The notes under the pieces were generated by a model. It was not told the origin of the DNA. It saw only the letters and a program-made list of their open reading frames with translations, and ran no database searches. Of a DNA stretch of 64,000 bases, positions 8,851-20,105 are shown one piece after another; the first letter of the stretch is position 1; the number at the start of each line of letters is the position of its first letter. The translations under genes and the position numbers were made by a program. The DNA is taken from contig NZ_LMIJ01000010.1 of the NCBI RefSeq assembly GCF_001428665.1, forward strand, positions 402,195 to 466,194, given 5' to 3'. Source of the DNA: Acidovorax sp. Root219 (GTDB taxonomy: Bacteria > Pseudomonadota > Gammaproteobacteria > Burkholderiales > Burkholderiaceae_C).

Positions 8851-9837
8851 ATGAAAAAACTGATCCAACTCGCCCTTGTCGCCGCAGCGGCAGCCGCCGC
8901 ATTCGGCGCCACCGCGCAGGAATATCCATCCAAGGACAAGACGGTCACCATCGTGGTGCCCTTCGCTGCCGGCGGCCCCACCGACCGCGTGGCGCGTGAC
9001 CTGGCCGAAGCCCTGCGCAAGCCGCTGGGCGCCAACGTGGTGGTGGACAACACCGCCGGCGCCGGCAGCTCCATCGGCGCCGCCCGCGTCGCCCGCGCTG
9101 CACCGGACGGCTACACCCTGCTGCTCAACCACATCGGCATGTCCACCATGCCTGCGCTGTACCGCAAGCTGGCCTTCAGCGTGCCGAACGACTTCGAATA
9201 CCTGGGCATGGTCAACGACGTGCCCATGACGCTGATTGCACGCCCCACCATGGCGGCGAACAACTACAAGGAGCTGTCGGCCTGGCTCGCACAGAACAAG
9301 GGCAAGATCAACCTGGGCAACGCCGGGCTGGGTTCTGCCTCGCACCTGTGCGGCCTGATGTTCCAGAGCGCCGTGCAGATCGACATGACGCCCGTTCCCT
9401 ACAAGGGCACGGCGCCTGCCATCACCGACCTGATCGGCGGCCAGATCGACCTGCTGTGCGACCAGACCACCAACACCTCGGGCCAGATCGAATCGAAGAA
9501 GGTCAAGGCCTATGCCGTGACCACGCCCAAGCGCCTGACCACCCCTCTGCTCAAGGACCTGCCCACGCTGGCCGAGTCGGGCCTGAAGAACTTCGAAGTG
9601 ACCATCTGGCACGGCCTGTACGGCCCCAAGGGCACGCCACCTGACGTCGTCAAGAAGATCAACGACGCACTCAAGGTGGCACTGAAGGACCCTGAATTCA
9701 TCAAGAAGCAGGAAGGCCTGGGCGCCGTGGTCGTGACCGACAAGCGCGTGGAACCTGCCGAGCACAAGAAGTTCGTGGTGTCCGAAATCGACAAGTGGAC
9801 TGCCGTCATCAAGGCGGCTGGCACCTACGCCGACTGA
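8851..9837 (+). CDS. Tripartite tricarboxylate transporter receptor (Bug/TctC family)
   Basis: This is a 328-residue periplasmic solute-binding protein. The signal peptide MKKLIQLALVAAAAAAAFGATAQ is cut near residue 22-23. The mature start YPSKDKTVTIVVPFAAGGPTD is the hallmark of the Bug family, and PDGYTLL follows near residue 85. Bug receptors bind organic anions such as carboxylates for TctAB permeases. No TctA or TctB is encoded nearby, which is normal for these orphan receptors in Burkholderiales. It is monocistronic: an AT-rich leader precedes it and a terminator follows. Confidence 0.92.
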   Translation: MKKLIQLALVAAAAAAAFGATAQEYPSKDKTVTIVVPFAAGGPTDRVARDLAEALRKPLGANVVVDNTAGAGSSIGAARVARAAPDGYTLLLNHIGMSTMPALYRKLAFSVPNDFEYLGMVNDVPMTLIARPTMAANNYKELSAWLAQNKGKINLGNAGLGSASHLCGLMFQSAVQIDMTPVPYKGTAPAITDLIGGQIDLLCDQTTNTSGQIESKKVKAYAVTTPKRLTTPLLKDLPTLAESGLKNFEVTIWHGLYGPKGTPPDVVKKINDALKVALKDPEFIKKQEGLGAVVVTDKRVEPAEHKKFVVSEIDKWTAVIKAAGTYAD

Positions 9838-9881
9838 TCGACAGCCTGGCCACGCAAGACCGCGTACACAACACTGCGACG

Positions 9882-9915
9882 AAGCCACCACGCCCCCGGG
9901 CCTGGTGGCTTTTTT
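9882..9915 (+). terminator. Rho-independent terminator after the first Bug gene
   Basis: A perfect 9-bp stem AAGCCACCA (9882-9890) / TGGTGGCTT (9903-9911) encloses a 12-base GC-rich spacer and is followed by a run of T (9910-9915). Confidence 0.85.
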
Positions 9916-10064
9916 GCGCCTTCGGGCGCCTGACAGGGTGTGGCGCCGGGTCCATCGGGTGTCGCATTGGAGCGTCGATCTGCGGGTAATCCATCTGCCC
10001 CCAATGCAGACGCGCGCGTAGAACAGGGGCATACCATTCGACACGACAGACAAGGACGCACCCC

Positions 10065-11168
10065 ATGGCCCAGCAAGCCCCTCGCCCCCTGCCACGCAAC
10101 ACCGCCATAGCCACCAAGGTCCAGGCCCGCAACCGCCGCAAGGCCATCGCCATGGCCTTCACGCTGAGCGCGCTCGGCGCCCTGGCCGTCGCCACCGCCA
10201 GCGCCCTGCTGCTGCCCCGCGCTGCCCACGCCCAGGCCACCGCCAGCGGCTGGCCCAACAAGCCCGTGCGCATCGTCGTGCCCTTTGCGCCCGGCGGCAC
10301 CACCGACATCCTGGCCCGTGCGCTGACCCCCGACCTGTCCCGCGCGTTCGGCCAGCAGTTCGTGGTGGACAACCGGGCCGGGGCCGGCGGCAACGTGGGC
10401 GCCGAGATCGTGGCCAAGGCCCCGGCCGACGGCTACACCCTGCTCATGGGCACCGTGGGCACGCACGGCATCAACCGCGCGCTGTACGCCAAGCTGCCCT
10501 ACGACCCCATCAAGGACTTCGTGCCCATCACCCTGGTCGCCGCCGTGCCCAACGTGATGGTGATGAACGTCGACAAGGCCAAGTCCCTGGGCATCGCCAA
10601 CGTGCAGGATTTCATCCGCGTCGCCAAGGCCAGCCCGGGCAAGTTCAACATGGCATCGAGCGGCAACGGCACCTCCATCCACCTCGCGGGCGAGCTGTTC
10701 AAGAGCATGACTGGCACCTTTATGCTGCACCTGCCCTACCGCGGCTCTGGCCCCGCGCTGATGGACCTGGTGGGCGGCAATGCCGACGTGATGTTCGACA
10801 ACCTGCCGTCGTCCATGGCACAGATCAAGGGCGGCAAGCTCACCGCTCTGGCCGTGACCAGCAGCCAGCGCTCCAGCGCCCTGCCCGACGTGCCCACGGT
10901 GGAGCAGGCCGGCGGCCCCACGCTCAAGGGCTTCGAGGCCAGTTCCTGGTTCGGACTGCTCGCCCCTGCCGGCACCCCGCCCGAGATCGTGAACCGCATC
11001 CAGCAGGAAGTCGCCAAGTCTCTGGCCTCGCCTGCGATGAAGGAACGGCTGGTGGCGCAGGGCGCAATCCCCGGAGGCAACACACCCGCCGAATTCGCCA
11101 AACACATCGACGCCGAACACAAGAAGTGGGCGCAGGTGGTGAAGGCGTCGGGGGCGAAGGTGGACTGA
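10065..11168 (+). CDS. Tripartite tricarboxylate transporter receptor (Bug/TctC family), second copy
   Basis: This is a 367-residue Bug receptor with an unusually long hydrophilic leader: about 28 residues precede the hydrophobic core, and the likely cut is after AAHA near residue 56. The mature start reads [20 protein letters not shown] and PADGYTLL follows. The ATG at 10065 has AAGGA upstream; an internal ATG at 10152 would give a conventional signal peptide. It is clearly paralogous to the preceding receptor but divergent, so the two genes are not a recent duplication. A terminator follows. Confidence 0.88.
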   Translation: MAQQAPRPLPRNTAIATKVQARNRRKAIAMAFTLSALGALAVATASALLLPRAAHAQATASGWPNKPVRIVVPFAPGGTTDILARALTPDLSRAFGQQFVVDNRAGAGGNVGAEIVAKAPADGYTLLMGTVGTHGINRALYAKLPYDPIKDFVPITLVAAVPNVMVMNVDKAKSLGIANVQDFIRVAKASPGKFNMASSGNGTSIHLAGELFKSMTGTFMLHLPYRGSGPALMDLVGGNADVMFDNLPSSMAQIKGGKLTALAVTSSQRSSALPDVPTVEQAGGPTLKGFEASSWFGLLAPAGTPPEIVNRIQQEVAKSLASPAMKERLVAQGAIPGGNTPAEFAKHIDAEHKKWAQVVKASGAKVD

Positions 11169-11238
11169 ACCTGACCACCGCAGCCATCAAGGGGCGGCTA
11201 CCAGCAGGCCTGGCGGCATAACGGCCTGCGAAAGGCAC

Positions 11239-11266
11239 AAGGCCCGCGCAAGCGGGCCTTCTTCTT
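11239..11266. terminator. Terminator hairpin between Bug gene and DUF1840 gene
   Basis: A perfect 9-bp stem AAGGCCCGC / GCGGGCCTT has the loop GCAA and is followed on the plus strand by CTTCTT. It lies between convergent genes and may serve both. Confidence 0.75.
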
Positions 11267-11296
11267 GTGGTCGTGGCATCCTGCTGCCCAGACGGG

Positions 11297-11623
11297 TCAC
11301 ACCCCCCAGACCACGTCCGCCTTCTCCGCCGCGCTCTTGCGCAGCATCTCGATGAACGGCGCTGCGCGCTGGCGCAGCTTCACCGTATCGGCGCGGGCGC
11401 CTTGCTCGTCCTCATCCTCCGCGTCCTGGCCTTCTGGGGCCGGCGGCTGGGCTTCGCTGGAGGCCACCGCAGCCTCCAGTGCCGAGATCGCACCGGGGAT
11501 CTGCGCGGCGGTCACGATGCCGCTGCTGCCAGGGGCCTTGCCGATGATTTCCAGGATCTGGCGGCCCTGGGGTTCGAGCATGATCAGGTCGGCGGCGGCT
11601 TTGGACTTGAATTTGTAGAGCAT
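11297..11623 (-). CDS. DUF1840 domain-containing protein
   Basis: This is a small cytoplasmic protein of 108 residues beginning MLYKFKSKAAADLIML. That opening, followed by GRQILEIIGKAP and a C-terminus with RAAPFIEMLRKS, is the pattern of the uncharacterised DUF1840 family of Beta- and Gammaproteobacteria. An acidic stretch (EGQDAEDEDEQGA) lies in the middle. The start at 11623 is chosen because upstream codons in frame are not coding-like. The biochemical role is unknown. It is convergent with the Bug gene and lies 64 bp downstream of the cyclopropane synthase gene. Confidence 0.8.
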   Translation of the reverse strand: MLYKFKSKAAADLIMLEPQGRQILEIIGKAPGSSGIVTAAQIPGAISALEAAVASSEAQPPAPEGQDAEDEDEQGARADTVKLRQRAAPFIEMLRKSAAEKADVVWGV

Positions 11624-11687
11624 GGTGTGCTGTGGTCTCTCGGGTTGGCTGTGGTTGTCGCAGTTGCCTGGTTGTCTGTGATGTCGT

Positions 11688-12956
11688 CTAGTTCTTGTAG
11701 ATGTACTCCCGCGTGAACGGGTAGTCAGATTGTGCGCCGGGCATGGTGCCCGTTGCCGTATCCCCGTCGGGCCGTATGGCCAGCATCTGGTGCAGGGCCA
11801 TCCAGCCGCGCTCGAACCCGAGGGCGCTCCCGGCAAGGTACAGGCGGTACGCACGCAATACTTTATCGCCCCGCCCGGCCCCGCCCTGTGCGGCCAGCAC
11901 CTCGCGCGCCGCAGGCAGTTGCGCCTCCAGCCTGTCGGACCACGCCCACAGGGTGCGCGCGTAGTGCGGGCGCAGGTTCTCGGTGTCCACCATTTCCAGG
12001 CCAGCGCGGGCCATGTTCGCCAGCACCACGCTCACGTGCAGCAACTCGCCACCGGGAAAGATGTACGCCTCGATGAAGTCGCCCATGCCGGCGCCCAATT
12101 GGGTGCTGTCCACCGCGCCAGCGGTGATGCCGTGGTTGAGCAGCAGGCCGCCTGAGCGCAGCAGGCGGTGCACGGTGTCGAAGTAGCGGCCCATCTGCGC
12201 GCGGCCCACGTGCTCGAACATGCCGACGGATGCAATCTTGTCGAAGGGTTCACGGGGCTGCAGCTCGCGGTAGTCGCGCAGCTCCATGCGCACTCGGCCC
12301 TGCAGGCCGCGCTCTTCGATCAGGCGCTGCACGTGCGCGTGCTGGTGGCGCGAGAGGGTGATGCCCGTGGCGTCCACTCCATAGTGCTCGGCCGCCCACA
12401 GCAGCAGGCCGCCCCAGCCGGCGCCGATGTCCAGGAAGCGCTCGCCGGGTGCCAGGCGCAGCTTGCGGCAGATGTGGTCGAGCTTGGCCTCTTGCGCCTG
12501 GCCCAGTTCCATGGCGGCGCCCTGGTAGTAGGCGCAGGAGTACACGCGCCGCTCGTCCAGCCACAGGGCATAGAAGTCGTCGGACAGGTCGTAGTGGAAC
12601 TGGATATGCCGGGCGTCATGCCCCAGGGTGTGCGCGGCCATGGAACGGGCCCGCGCCAGCGCGCGGTGCCACCATCGGTGCTGCTGCCCGTGCGCGGGGT
12701 CGCGGGTGAGCAGGCCGGCCGCAGCGGCCATCAGGTCGCGCATGCCACCTTCGAGTGCCACGCGGCCCTCGACGATGGCGGCGCCCACGTTGCCGATCTC
12801 GCCCGTTGCCAGGGCGACGAGAGCCATGCGGTCGCGAAACCGCAAGGTGACGGCGGGCTTGCTGGCGCCCAGTTGCCGGCCCGCAGGCAGCTGGACCGCC
12901 ATGGGCACGGGCAACGCAGCCAACCGCCCTTCCAGAGCGTGCAGCAGGTGCTTCAT
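11688..12956 (-). CDS. cfa: Cyclopropane-fatty-acyl-phospholipid synthase family methyltransferase
   Basis: This SAM-dependent enzyme adds a methylene group across the double bond of membrane phospholipid acyl chains. It is 422 residues from ATG 12956 (an ATG three codons upstream is also possible). The SAM-binding motif [10 protein letters not shown] lies near residue 190, preceded by [14 protein letters not shown] and CAYYQ, and MFEHVGR follows; all are Cfa family hallmarks. The N-terminal lipid-binding part is shorter than in some relatives. The gene faces away from the 2-aminobenzoate operon, and the divergent region is 124 bp. Confidence 0.9.
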   Translation of the reverse strand: MKHLLHALEGRLAALPVPMAVQLPAGRQLGASKPAVTLRFRDRMALVALATGEIGNVGAAIVEGRVALEGGMRDLMAAAAGLLTRDPAHGQQHRWWHRALARARSMAAHTLGHDARHIQFHYDLSDDFYALWLDERRVYSCAYYQGAAMELGQAQEAKLDHICRKLRLAPGERFLDIGAGWGGLLLWAAEHYGVDATGITLSRHQHAHVQRLIEERGLQGRVRMELRDYRELQPREPFDKIASVGMFEHVGRAQMGRYFDTVHRLLRSGGLLLNHGITAGAVDSTQLGAGMGDFIEAYIFPGGELLHVSVVLANMARAGLEMVDTENLRPHYARTLWAWSDRLEAQLPAAREVLAAQGGAGRGDKVLRAYRLYLAGSALGFERGWMALHQMLAIRPDGDTATGTMPGAQSDYPFTREYIYKN

Positions 12957-13044
12957 GCCAACCATTCTTGGCCCTGTGCTGCAGTGCGTCAACACCCCAT
13001 TTGGATCGCAAAGGTCGCCCAAACGCTTTTTCGGGATGGCCCCA

Positions 13045-13072
13045 TTGACAGTATTTTGTTTAAGCCTAAACT
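13045..13072 (+). promoter_or_regulatory. Promoter of the 2-aminobenzoyl-CoA operon with overlapping dyad
   Basis: A perfect -35 TTGACA (13045-13050) is followed after 16 bp by TAAACT (13067-13072, four of six matches to TATAAT). The dyad GTTTA-N4-TAAAC (13058-13071) overlaps the -10 and is a good candidate operator for the MarR protein of the operon. The predicted transcript start falls at or next to the ATG at 13081 and no ribosome-binding site is visible, so the message may be leaderless. Confidence 0.65.
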
Positions 13073-13080
13073 ATTTTCCC

Positions 13081-15432
13081 ATGAACATCCTTTGCATTGG
13101 CGGCGGCCCCGCAGGTCTGTATTTCGCCCTGCTCATGAAACAGCAGAACCCGGCGCACCGCGTGACGGTGCTGGAGCGCAACCGCCCGTTCGACACCTTT
13201 GGCTGGGGCGTGGTGCTCTCGGACCAGACGCTGGCCAACCTGCAGGCGGCCGATGCCGCCACGGCGCGCCAGATCGGCGATGCGTTCAACCACTGGGACG
13301 ACATCGAGGTGTTCTTCAAAGGCCGCAGCGTGCGCTCGGGCGGGCACGGGTTCTGCGGCATCGGACGCAAGCGGCTGCTCAACATCCTGCAGGAGCGCTG
13401 CATCGCGGTGGGGGTGGAACTGGTGTTCGAAGCCGACGTGCAGGACGACCAGGAAGCCGCCGCGAAGTACAACGCCGACCTGGTGATCGCCAGCGACGGC
13501 CTGAACAGCCGCATCCGCACGCGCTACACCACCACCTACCAGCCCGATATCGACCTGCGCCAGTGCCGTTTCGTCTGGCTGGGCACGCACAAGAAGTTCG
13601 ACGCTTTTACCTTTGCTTTCGAGCAGACGGAGCATGGCTGGTTCCAGGCCCATGCCTACCAGTTCGATGCCGACACCTCCACCTTCATCGTGGAAACGCC
13701 TGAGGAGGTGTGGAAGGCCCACGGCCTCGACCAGATGGAGCAGCCCGAGGCCATCGCCTTTTGCGAGCGCCTGTTCGGCAAGTACCTGGACGGCAATGCC
13801 CTCATCAGCAACGCCACGCACCTGCGCGGTTCGGCCAACTGGATCCGCTTTCCACGCGTGATCTGCAGCACCTGGGTGCACCGCGAGGCCATCGGTGGCA
13901 AGCAGGTGCCCATCGTGCTGATGGGCGATGCGGCGCACACGGCGCATTTCTCGATCGGCAGCGGCACCAAGCTGGCGCTCGAAGATGCCATCGACCTGGC
14001 CAACGAGTTCGCCACCGGCCTGCCCATCGACGAGGTGCTGCAGCACTACGAGGCCCGCCGCAGCGTGGAGGTGCTCAAGATCCAGAACGCGGCGCGCAAC
14101 TCCACCGAATGGTTCGAGAACGTGACGCGCTACACCGGCATGGAGGTGGAGCAGTTTGCCTACTCGCTGCTCACGCGCAGCCAGCGCATCAGCCACGAAA
14201 ACCTGCGCCTGCGCGATGCGCAGTGGCTGGAAGGGTACGAGGGCTGGCTGGCGGGCGGCAAGACCGCCGTGCCGCCCATGCTGACACCGTTCAAATTGCG
14301 GGATCTCACGCTCAAGAACCGCATCGTCGTCTCGCCCATGGCCACCTACAGCGCGGTCGATGGCGTGCCGCAGGACTTCTTGCTGGTGCACCTGGGCGCG
14401 CGCGCCCTGGGCGGCGCGGCGATGGTGATGGTGGAGATGACCAGCCCCACGCCCGAAGGCCGCATCACCCCCGGCTGCACGGGCCTATGGAACGACGCGC
14501 AGCAGGCTGCGTTCGCGCGTATCGTGCAGTTCGTGCATGGCAGCAGCAGCGCCAAAATCGGCATGCAGCTGGGCCACAGCGGCCCCAAGGGCTCCACCCG
14601 CGTGGGTTGGGAGGGCACGGACGAGCCGCTCGAACAAGGCAACTGGTCCCTGCTGGCCGCCAGCCCCCTGGCCTATGGCGACCAGAACCAGACCCCCACG
14701 GCGATGACGCGCGCGGCCATGGATGCGATGACCGCAGCCTTCACCGACAGCGCGCGCCGCGCCGCTGCCTGCGGGTTCGACTGGCTGGAGCTGCACTGCG
14801 CGCATGGCTACCTGCTGGCCAGCTTCATCAGCCCCATCACCAACCAGCGCAGCGACGACTACGGCGGCAGCCTGGCCAACCGCTGCCGCTATCCGCTGGA
14901 GGTGTTCACCGCGCTGCGCGCCGTGTGGCCGGTGGACAAGCCCATGAGCGTGCGCATCTCGGCCCACGACTGGGCACCCGGCGGCACCACGCCCGACGAC
15001 GCGGTGGAGATCGCGCGCCTGTTCAAGGCCGCGGGCTGCGACCTGATCGACGTGTCTTCCGGCCAGACCACGCGCAGCGCCAAGCCGGTCTACGGGCGCA
15101 TGTACCAGACACCGTTTGCCGACCGCATCCGCAACGAGGTGGGCATCGCCACCATGGCCGTGGGCGCCATCACGGAGGCCGACCACGCCAACAGCATCAT
15201 CGCCGCCGGCCGCGCCGACCTGTGCGCCATTGCCCGCCCGCACCTGGCCGACCCGGCCTGGACGCTGCACGCCGCGGCCCAGTTGAGCCCCGTGGCCGCA
15301 GCCCACACCGACTGGCCCGTGCAGTACCAGAGCGGCCGCGACCAGATGCTGCGCGAGATCGGCAAGCAAAAGCAGCTGCAGGCCGCGCTGGAAGCGCAGC
15401 AAAAGCGCGGTTCCAACGAGGAAGAGGGCTAG
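13081..15432 (+). CDS. Fused FAD monooxygenase / OYE-type reductase (2-aminobenzoyl-CoA monooxygenase/reductase or salicylyl-CoA 5-hydroxylase type)
   Basis: This is a 783-residue two-domain flavoenzyme. Residues 1-395 form a flavin monooxygenase: the dinucleotide motif GGGPAGLY begins at residue 7, GWGVVLSD follows, and the FAD-ribityl motif [14 protein letters not shown] is near residue 282. From about residue 398 ([20 protein letters not shown]) an old-yellow-enzyme domain follows, with [13 protein letters not shown] and [10 protein letters not shown]. This architecture is that of 2-aminobenzoyl-CoA monooxygenase/reductase of Azoarcus evansii, which hydroxylates and then reduces the ring of the CoA thioester. 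The presence of a CoA ligase, beta-oxidation enzymes and RidA in the same operon favours 2-aminobenzoate over salicylate as substrate. No 3-hydroxyacyl-CoA dehydrogenase or thiolase is in the operon. Confidence 0.9.
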   Translation: MNILCIGGGPAGLYFALLMKQQNPAHRVTVLERNRPFDTFGWGVVLSDQTLANLQAADAATARQIGDAFNHWDDIEVFFKGRSVRSGGHGFCGIGRKRLLNILQERCIAVGVELVFEADVQDDQEAAAKYNADLVIASDGLNSRIRTRYTTTYQPDIDLRQCRFVWLGTHKKFDAFTFAFEQTEHGWFQAHAYQFDADTSTFIVETPEEVWKAHGLDQMEQPEAIAFCERLFGKYLDGNALISNATHLRGSANWIRFPRVICSTWVHREAIGGKQVPIVLMGDAAHTAHFSIGSGTKLALEDAIDLANEFATGLPIDEVLQHYEARRSVEVLKIQNAARNSTEWFENVTRYTGMEVEQFAYSLLTRSQRISHENLRLRDAQWLEGYEGWLAGGKTAVPPMLTPFKLRDLTLKNRIVVSPMATYSAVDGVPQDFLLVHLGARALGGAAMVMVEMTSPTPEGRITPGCTGLWNDAQQAAFARIVQFVHGSSSAKIGMQLGHSGPKGSTRVGWEGTDEPLEQGNWSLLAASPLAYGDQNQTPTAMTRAAMDAMTAAFTDSARRAAACGFDWLELHCAHGYLLASFISPITNQRSDDYGGSLANRCRYPLEVFTALRAVWPVDKPMSVRISAHDWAPGGTTPDDAVEIARLFKAAGCDLIDVSSGQTTRSAKPVYGRMYQTPFADRIRNEVGIATMAVGAITEADHANSIIAAGRADLCAIARPHLADPAWTLHAAAQLSPVAAAHTDWPVQYQSGRDQMLREIGKQKQLQAALEAQQKRGSNEEEG

Positions 15433-15435
15433 GCC

Positions 15436-15923
15436 ATGGACCTCGAAGCCCGATTGCACGGCGCCGCGCCGAGCGAGCACCCGGAGGCCCTGCGCCTGTG
15501 GCTGCGCATGCTGACCTGCACGCAACTGATCGAAAAGCAGGTGCGCGCCGGCCTGCGCGCCCAGTTCGACACCACGCTGCCGCGCTTCGACCTGATGGCG
15601 CAGCTCGAGCGCGCGCCCGACGGCCTGAAGATGAAGGACCTGTCGCGCCGCATGATGGTGACCAGCGGCAACGTCACCGGCATCACCGACCAGCTCGTGG
15701 CCGAGGGCCTGGTGGAGCGCGTGGACGTGGAGGGCGACCGCCGCGCCTACTGCGTGCGCCTGACGCCCCACGGCCGCCAGCAGTTCAACGACATGGCCCG
15801 CCAGCACGAGCAGTGGATCGTCGAGGCCTTTGCCGCTTTGGCCGAGCGCGACATCGCCACCCTGCACCGCTTGCTGGGCAAGGTCAAGGAACACACCCAA
15901 CAACACCCTGTGGAGACAGAGCA

Positions 15924-15927
<4 letters not shown>
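15436..15927 (+). CDS. MarR family transcriptional regulator of the 2-aminobenzoate operon
   Basis: This is a 163-residue winged-helix repressor. The recognition region reads [20 protein letters not shown], followed by the wing [15 protein letters not shown]. It begins 3 bp after the monooxygenase stop, and its own TGA overlaps the start of the enoyl-CoA hydratase gene (ATGA), so it is co-translated with its presumed targets. The likely operator is the dyad at 13058-13071. MarR proteins in such operons typically respond to the aromatic CoA ester; that ligand is inferred. Confidence 0.88.
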
Positions 15928-16778
<851 letters not shown>

Positions 16779-16781
16779 GCC

Positions 16782-17981
16782 ATGCACATTGCCACCCCAC
16801 CGGCGCCCTGCGCGCCCTCCACTGCCCACCTGGCCCTGCCCTTCTTCGACGACGCACACCGCGCGCTGGCGCGCGGCCTGGTGCCCTGGGCCGCCGCACA
16901 GGACGTGGACGAAACCGACGACCGCGCCGCTTGCCGTGACTGGGTCCAGCGCCTGGGCGCAGGCGGCTGGCTGCGCTACTGCGTGCCCGCAGCGCACGGC
17001 GGCGCCCTGCCTGCGCTGGACTCGCGCGCGCTGGTGCTGCTGCGCGAAACCCTGGCCTACCACTCGCCGCTGGCGGACTTTGCGTTTGCCATGCAGGGCC
17101 TGGGCAGCGGCGCCATCACCCTGGCCGGCAGCGCCGCGCAGCAGGCGCACTACCTGCAGGGTGTGGCCAGCGGCCAGCTGATCGCGGCCTTTGCGCTGAG
17201 CGAGCCCGAGGCCGGATCGGATGTGGGCGCCATGCGCACCACGGCGCTGCCGGCATCCGGTGGCGCCTACGCCGTCAACGGCAGCAAGACCTGGATCAGC
17301 AACGGCGGCATCGCCGACTTCTACTGCGTTTTCGCCAAGACTGAGCCGGACGGCGGCACGCGCGGCATCAGCGCCTTCATCGTCGATGCCACGGCCAAAG
17401 GCCTCGACACGTCGCAGCACATCCACGTGATGGCCCCGCATCCGCTGGCCACGCTGGTCTTCTCGGACTGCCAGGTGCCCGCCACGGCCCTGCTGGGCGA
17501 GCTGAACGGCGGCTTCAAGTTGGCCATGCGCACGCTGGACATCTTCCGCGCGTCCGTAGCCGCTGCGGCCCTGGGCATGGCACGCCGGGCACTGGCCGAG
17601 GCCGTGCACCATGCGCGCCAGCGCAAGATGTTCGGTCAGACGCTGGCGGACTTCCAGCTCACGCAGGCACGCATCGGCGAGATGGCGGCGCTGGTGGACA
17701 GCGCCGCGTTGCTGACCTACCGCGCCGCCTGGCTGCGCGACGAGGGCGAAAAGCACGGCGGTACGCGTGTCACCGCCGAGGCGGCCATGGCGAAGATGAC
17801 CGCCACCGAGAACGCCCAGCGCGTGATCGACATGGCGCTGCAGCTGCACGGCGGGCGCGGTGTGGAGGTGGGCAGCAAGGTGGAAAGCCTGTACCGCGAC
17901 ATCCGCTCGCTGCGCATCTACGAAGGCGCGACCGAGGTGCAGCAGCTCATCATCGGCAAGGCCGCCCTGCAGGCATCCTGA
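16782..17981 (+). CDS. Acyl-CoA dehydrogenase family protein
   Basis: This is a 399-residue FAD enzyme of the acyl-CoA dehydrogenase fold. Visible hallmarks are [14 protein letters not shown] (substrate and flavin contact), [27 protein letters not shown] and, near the C-terminus, [14 protein letters not shown] and [11 protein letters not shown], where the glutamate is the usual catalytic base position. It would introduce the double bond in a CoA-bound ring-derived intermediate. It lies inside the tight 2-aminobenzoate operon, 27 bp before the CoA ligase. Confidence 0.9.
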   Translation: MHIATPPAPCAPSTAHLALPFFDDAHRALARGLVPWAAAQDVDETDDRAACRDWVQRLGAGGWLRYCVPAAHGGALPALDSRALVLLRETLAYHSPLADFAFAMQGLGSGAITLAGSAAQQAHYLQGVASGQLIAAFALSEPEAGSDVGAMRTTALPASGGAYAVNGSKTWISNGGIADFYCVFAKTEPDGGTRGISAFIVDATAKGLDTSQHIHVMAPHPLATLVFSDCQVPATALLGELNGGFKLAMRTLDIFRASVAAAALGMARRALAEAVHHARQRKMFGQTLADFQLTQARIGEMAALVDSAALLTYRAAWLRDEGEKHGGTRVTAEAAMAKMTATENAQRVIDMALQLHGGRGVEVGSKVESLYRDIRSLRIYEGATEVQQLIIGKAALQAS

Positions 17982-18008
17982 CCCGCAGCCACAAGGAAGG
18001 ATCCCCCC

Positions 18009-19673
18009 ATGGCCCACCCCAGCGCCCAGCCCGACCAGTTCGTGCACGACCGCCTGCCCACACGCGAGGCCCTGCCCACGTTCAACTACGACACACCCGA
18101 GCTGCAGATCGCCGACCAGGCCAACCTGGTGCAGGCCCTGTTCGAGCAGGCCGAGCGCGCCGGCCATGGCGACCGCCCCCTGCTGCGCGGCCCGCACCGC
18201 AGCTACAGCTACCGAGAGGCGCGCGCCGAGGCCGCGCGCATTGCGGAGCTGCTGACGAAAGAGCATGGCCTGGTGCCCGGCAACCGCGTGCTGCTGCGTG
18301 GCGGCAACACGGTGGAGATGGCGCTGGCCTGGCTGGGCGTGGTGCACGCCGGGCTGGTGGCGGTGGCCACCATGCCGCTGCTGCGCGCGGTGGAGCTGGG
18401 CAGCATCATCGAGCGGGCCCAGCCCACGCTGGCGCTGTGCGACGGCCGGCTGCTGGCCGAGCTGCAGGCGGCCCAGGCCGAGCACCCGGTGCTGGCCACC
18501 ACCATTGCCTTCCACACCGCGCCCGATGCGGGCGACCTGCTCACACGCGCGCAGGCCATGTGGGGTACCCAGCCGGCCTGCCCGACCTCGGCCGACGACG
18601 TGGCCCTGATGGCCTTCACCTCGGGCACCACGGGCGCGCCCAAGGCGGCCGTGCACACGCACCGCGACGTGCTGGCCGCCTGCGAGGCCTGGCCGCGCCA
18701 TGTGCTGCGCGCCCGGCCCGACGACATCGTGGCCGGCTCGCCGCCGCTGGCCTTCACCTTTGGCCTCGGCGGACTGCTGCTGTTCCCCATGTGGGCAGGC
18801 GCCAGCATCTACTTCCCCGACCAGCCCTACACGCCCGAGACCATGGTGCGCCTGATGAACGACGCCGGCGTGACCATTTGCTACACCGCACCCACCTTCT
18901 ACCGGCAGATGGCGCCGTTCGCGCGCCAGCTGGGCCTGCCCACGCTGCGCACCAGCGTGAGCGCGGGGGAGGCCCTGCCCGACGCCACCCGCCAGCTGTG
19001 GAAGGAGGCCACGGGCATCGACATGACCGACGGCATCGGCGCCACGGAGATGTTCCACATCTTCATCTCGGCCGCGGGCGGCGAGAGCCGTGCCGGTGCC
19101 ATCGGCAAGGTGGTGCCGGGCTACCAGGCCAAGGTGGTCGACGGCCAGGGCAAGGAACTGCCGCGCGGCACGGTGGGCAAGCTCGCCGTGGTCGGCCCCA
19201 CGGGCTGCCGCTACCTCGACGACCCGCGCCAGGCCAAGTACGTGAAGAACGGCTGGAACTACCCGGGCGACGCCTTCGTGCAGGACGCGGACGGCTACTT
19301 CTTCTACCAAGCACGCGATGACGACATGATCATCACCGCGGGCTACAACGTCGGCGGCCCCGAGGTGGAAGACGCCCTGCTGCGCCACCCGGCCGTGGCC
19401 GAATGCGCGGTGATCGGCGTGCCCGACGAAGAGCGCGGCATGGTGGTCAAGGCCTACTGCGTGCTCAAGCCCGGCCACACAGGCGATGCGGCCATGGCCA
19501 AGGCACTGCAGGACCATGTGAAGGCCACCATCGCCCCCTTCAAATACCCGCGCCTGGTGGAATTCGCCACCACACTGCCGCGCACCGAGACGGGCAAACT
19601 CCAGCGCTTTCGGCTGCGCCAGCGCGAAGCCGCTGCGGCCGCTGCCAACCCCCCATCGAACACGACACCATGA
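18009..19673 (+). CDS. 2-aminobenzoate-CoA ligase-type AMP-dependent synthetase
   Basis: This is a 554-residue adenylate-forming ligase. The ATP loop TSGTTGAPKAAVHTH is near residue 205, GIGATEMFHIF is the adenylate motif, and the C-terminal TGKLQRFRLR contains the catalytic lysine of the thioester-forming conformation. Length and N-terminus (FVHDRLPTREALPTFNYD) match benzoate/2-aminobenzoate-CoA ligases. It would catalyse the entry step of the operon, anthranilate plus ATP plus CoA to 2-aminobenzoyl-CoA. The start has a strong ribosome-binding site (AAGGAAGGA). The stop overlaps the RidA start (ATGA). Confidence 0.88.
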   Translation: MAHPSAQPDQFVHDRLPTREALPTFNYDTPELQIADQANLVQALFEQAERAGHGDRPLLRGPHRSYSYREARAEAARIAELLTKEHGLVPGNRVLLRGGNTVEMALAWLGVVHAGLVAVATMPLLRAVELGSIIERAQPTLALCDGRLLAELQAAQAEHPVLATTIAFHTAPDAGDLLTRAQAMWGTQPACPTSADDVALMAFTSGTTGAPKAAVHTHRDVLAACEAWPRHVLRARPDDIVAGSPPLAFTFGLGGLLLFPMWAGASIYFPDQPYTPETMVRLMNDAGVTICYTAPTFYRQMAPFARQLGLPTLRTSVSAGEALPDATRQLWKEATGIDMTDGIGATEMFHIFISAAGGESRAGAIGKVVPGYQAKVVDGQGKELPRGTVGKLAVVGPTGCRYLDDPRQAKYVKNGWNYPGDAFVQDADGYFFYQARDDDMIITAGYNVGGPEVEDALLRHPAVAECAVIGVPDEERGMVVKAYCVLKPGHTGDAAMAKALQDHVKATIAPFKYPRLVEFATTLPRTETGKLQRFRLRQREAAAAAANPPSNTTP

Positions 19674-20068
19674 ACACCCACTTGCAACCCCCCGGCTGGG
19701 TCACGCCCAAGGGCTACGCCAACGGCGTGGCCGCGCGCGGCACGATGATCTTCACCGGCGGCCAGATCGGCTGGAATGCACAGCAGCAGTTCGAGAGCGA
19801 TGACTTCATCGCCCAGACGCGCCAGACCCTGCTCAACGTGCGCGCCGTGCTCGAAGCCGGCGGCGCCGGCCCCGAGCACCTGGTGCGCCTGACCTGGTAC
19901 GTGGTGGACCGCAACGAGTACAACGCCCGCCTCAAGGAACTGGGCGTGGTCTACCGCGAGGTGCTGGGCAAGAACTTCCCAGCCATGGCCTGCGTACAGG
20001 TGGCCGGCCTGATGGAAGAGCGCGCCAAGATCGAGATCGAAGCGACCGCCGTAGTGCCCGACGCATGA
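19670..20068 (+). CDS. RidA family (enamine/imine deaminase) protein
   Basis: This is a 132-residue Rid/YjgF/UK114 fold protein. It has the GxxxxGGQIGW segment after the N-terminus and the region GLMEERAKIEIEATAVVP at the end. RidA proteins hydrolyse reactive enamines and imines. In an anthranilate operon it could release the amino group from an enamine-type ring intermediate, which supports the 2-aminobenzoate assignment; that coupling is inferred. The family arginine that binds the carboxylate is not obvious at its usual place, so it may belong to a non-archetypal Rid subgroup. Confidence 0.85.
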   Translation: MNTHLQPPGWVTPKGYANGVAARGTMIFTGGQIGWNAQQQFESDDFIAQTRQTLLNVRAVLEAGGAGPEHLVRLTWYVVDRNEYNARLKELGVVYREVLGKNFPAMACVQVAGLMEERAKIEIEATAVVPDA

Positions 20069-20081
20069 CCGCTCAGGGCGT

Positions 20082-20105
20082 ATAGGGCCTGTCAACAAGC
20101 CCTAT
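20082..20105. terminator. Hairpin between convergent RidA and exporter genes
   Basis: A perfect 7-bp stem ATAGGGC / GCCCTAT with a 10-base loop overlaps the 3' end of the exporter gene. It lacks a long T-run, so terminator function is probable but not certain. Confidence 0.5.

Noticed and set aside
8636..8854. 72-codon plus-strand frame in the 8.5-kb intergenic region
   Set aside because: No ribosome-binding site, no recognisable motif and overlap with the next gene start.
8851..11168. Recent tandem duplication of Bug receptor genes
   Set aside because: The two proteins share only family-level motifs and differ in signal peptide and length, so they are old paralogues or independent arrivals.
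12168..13703. 511-codon plus-strand frame across the cfa-monooxygenase region
   Set aside because: It is antisense to cfa and then out of frame with the flavoenzyme; no start signal or domain.
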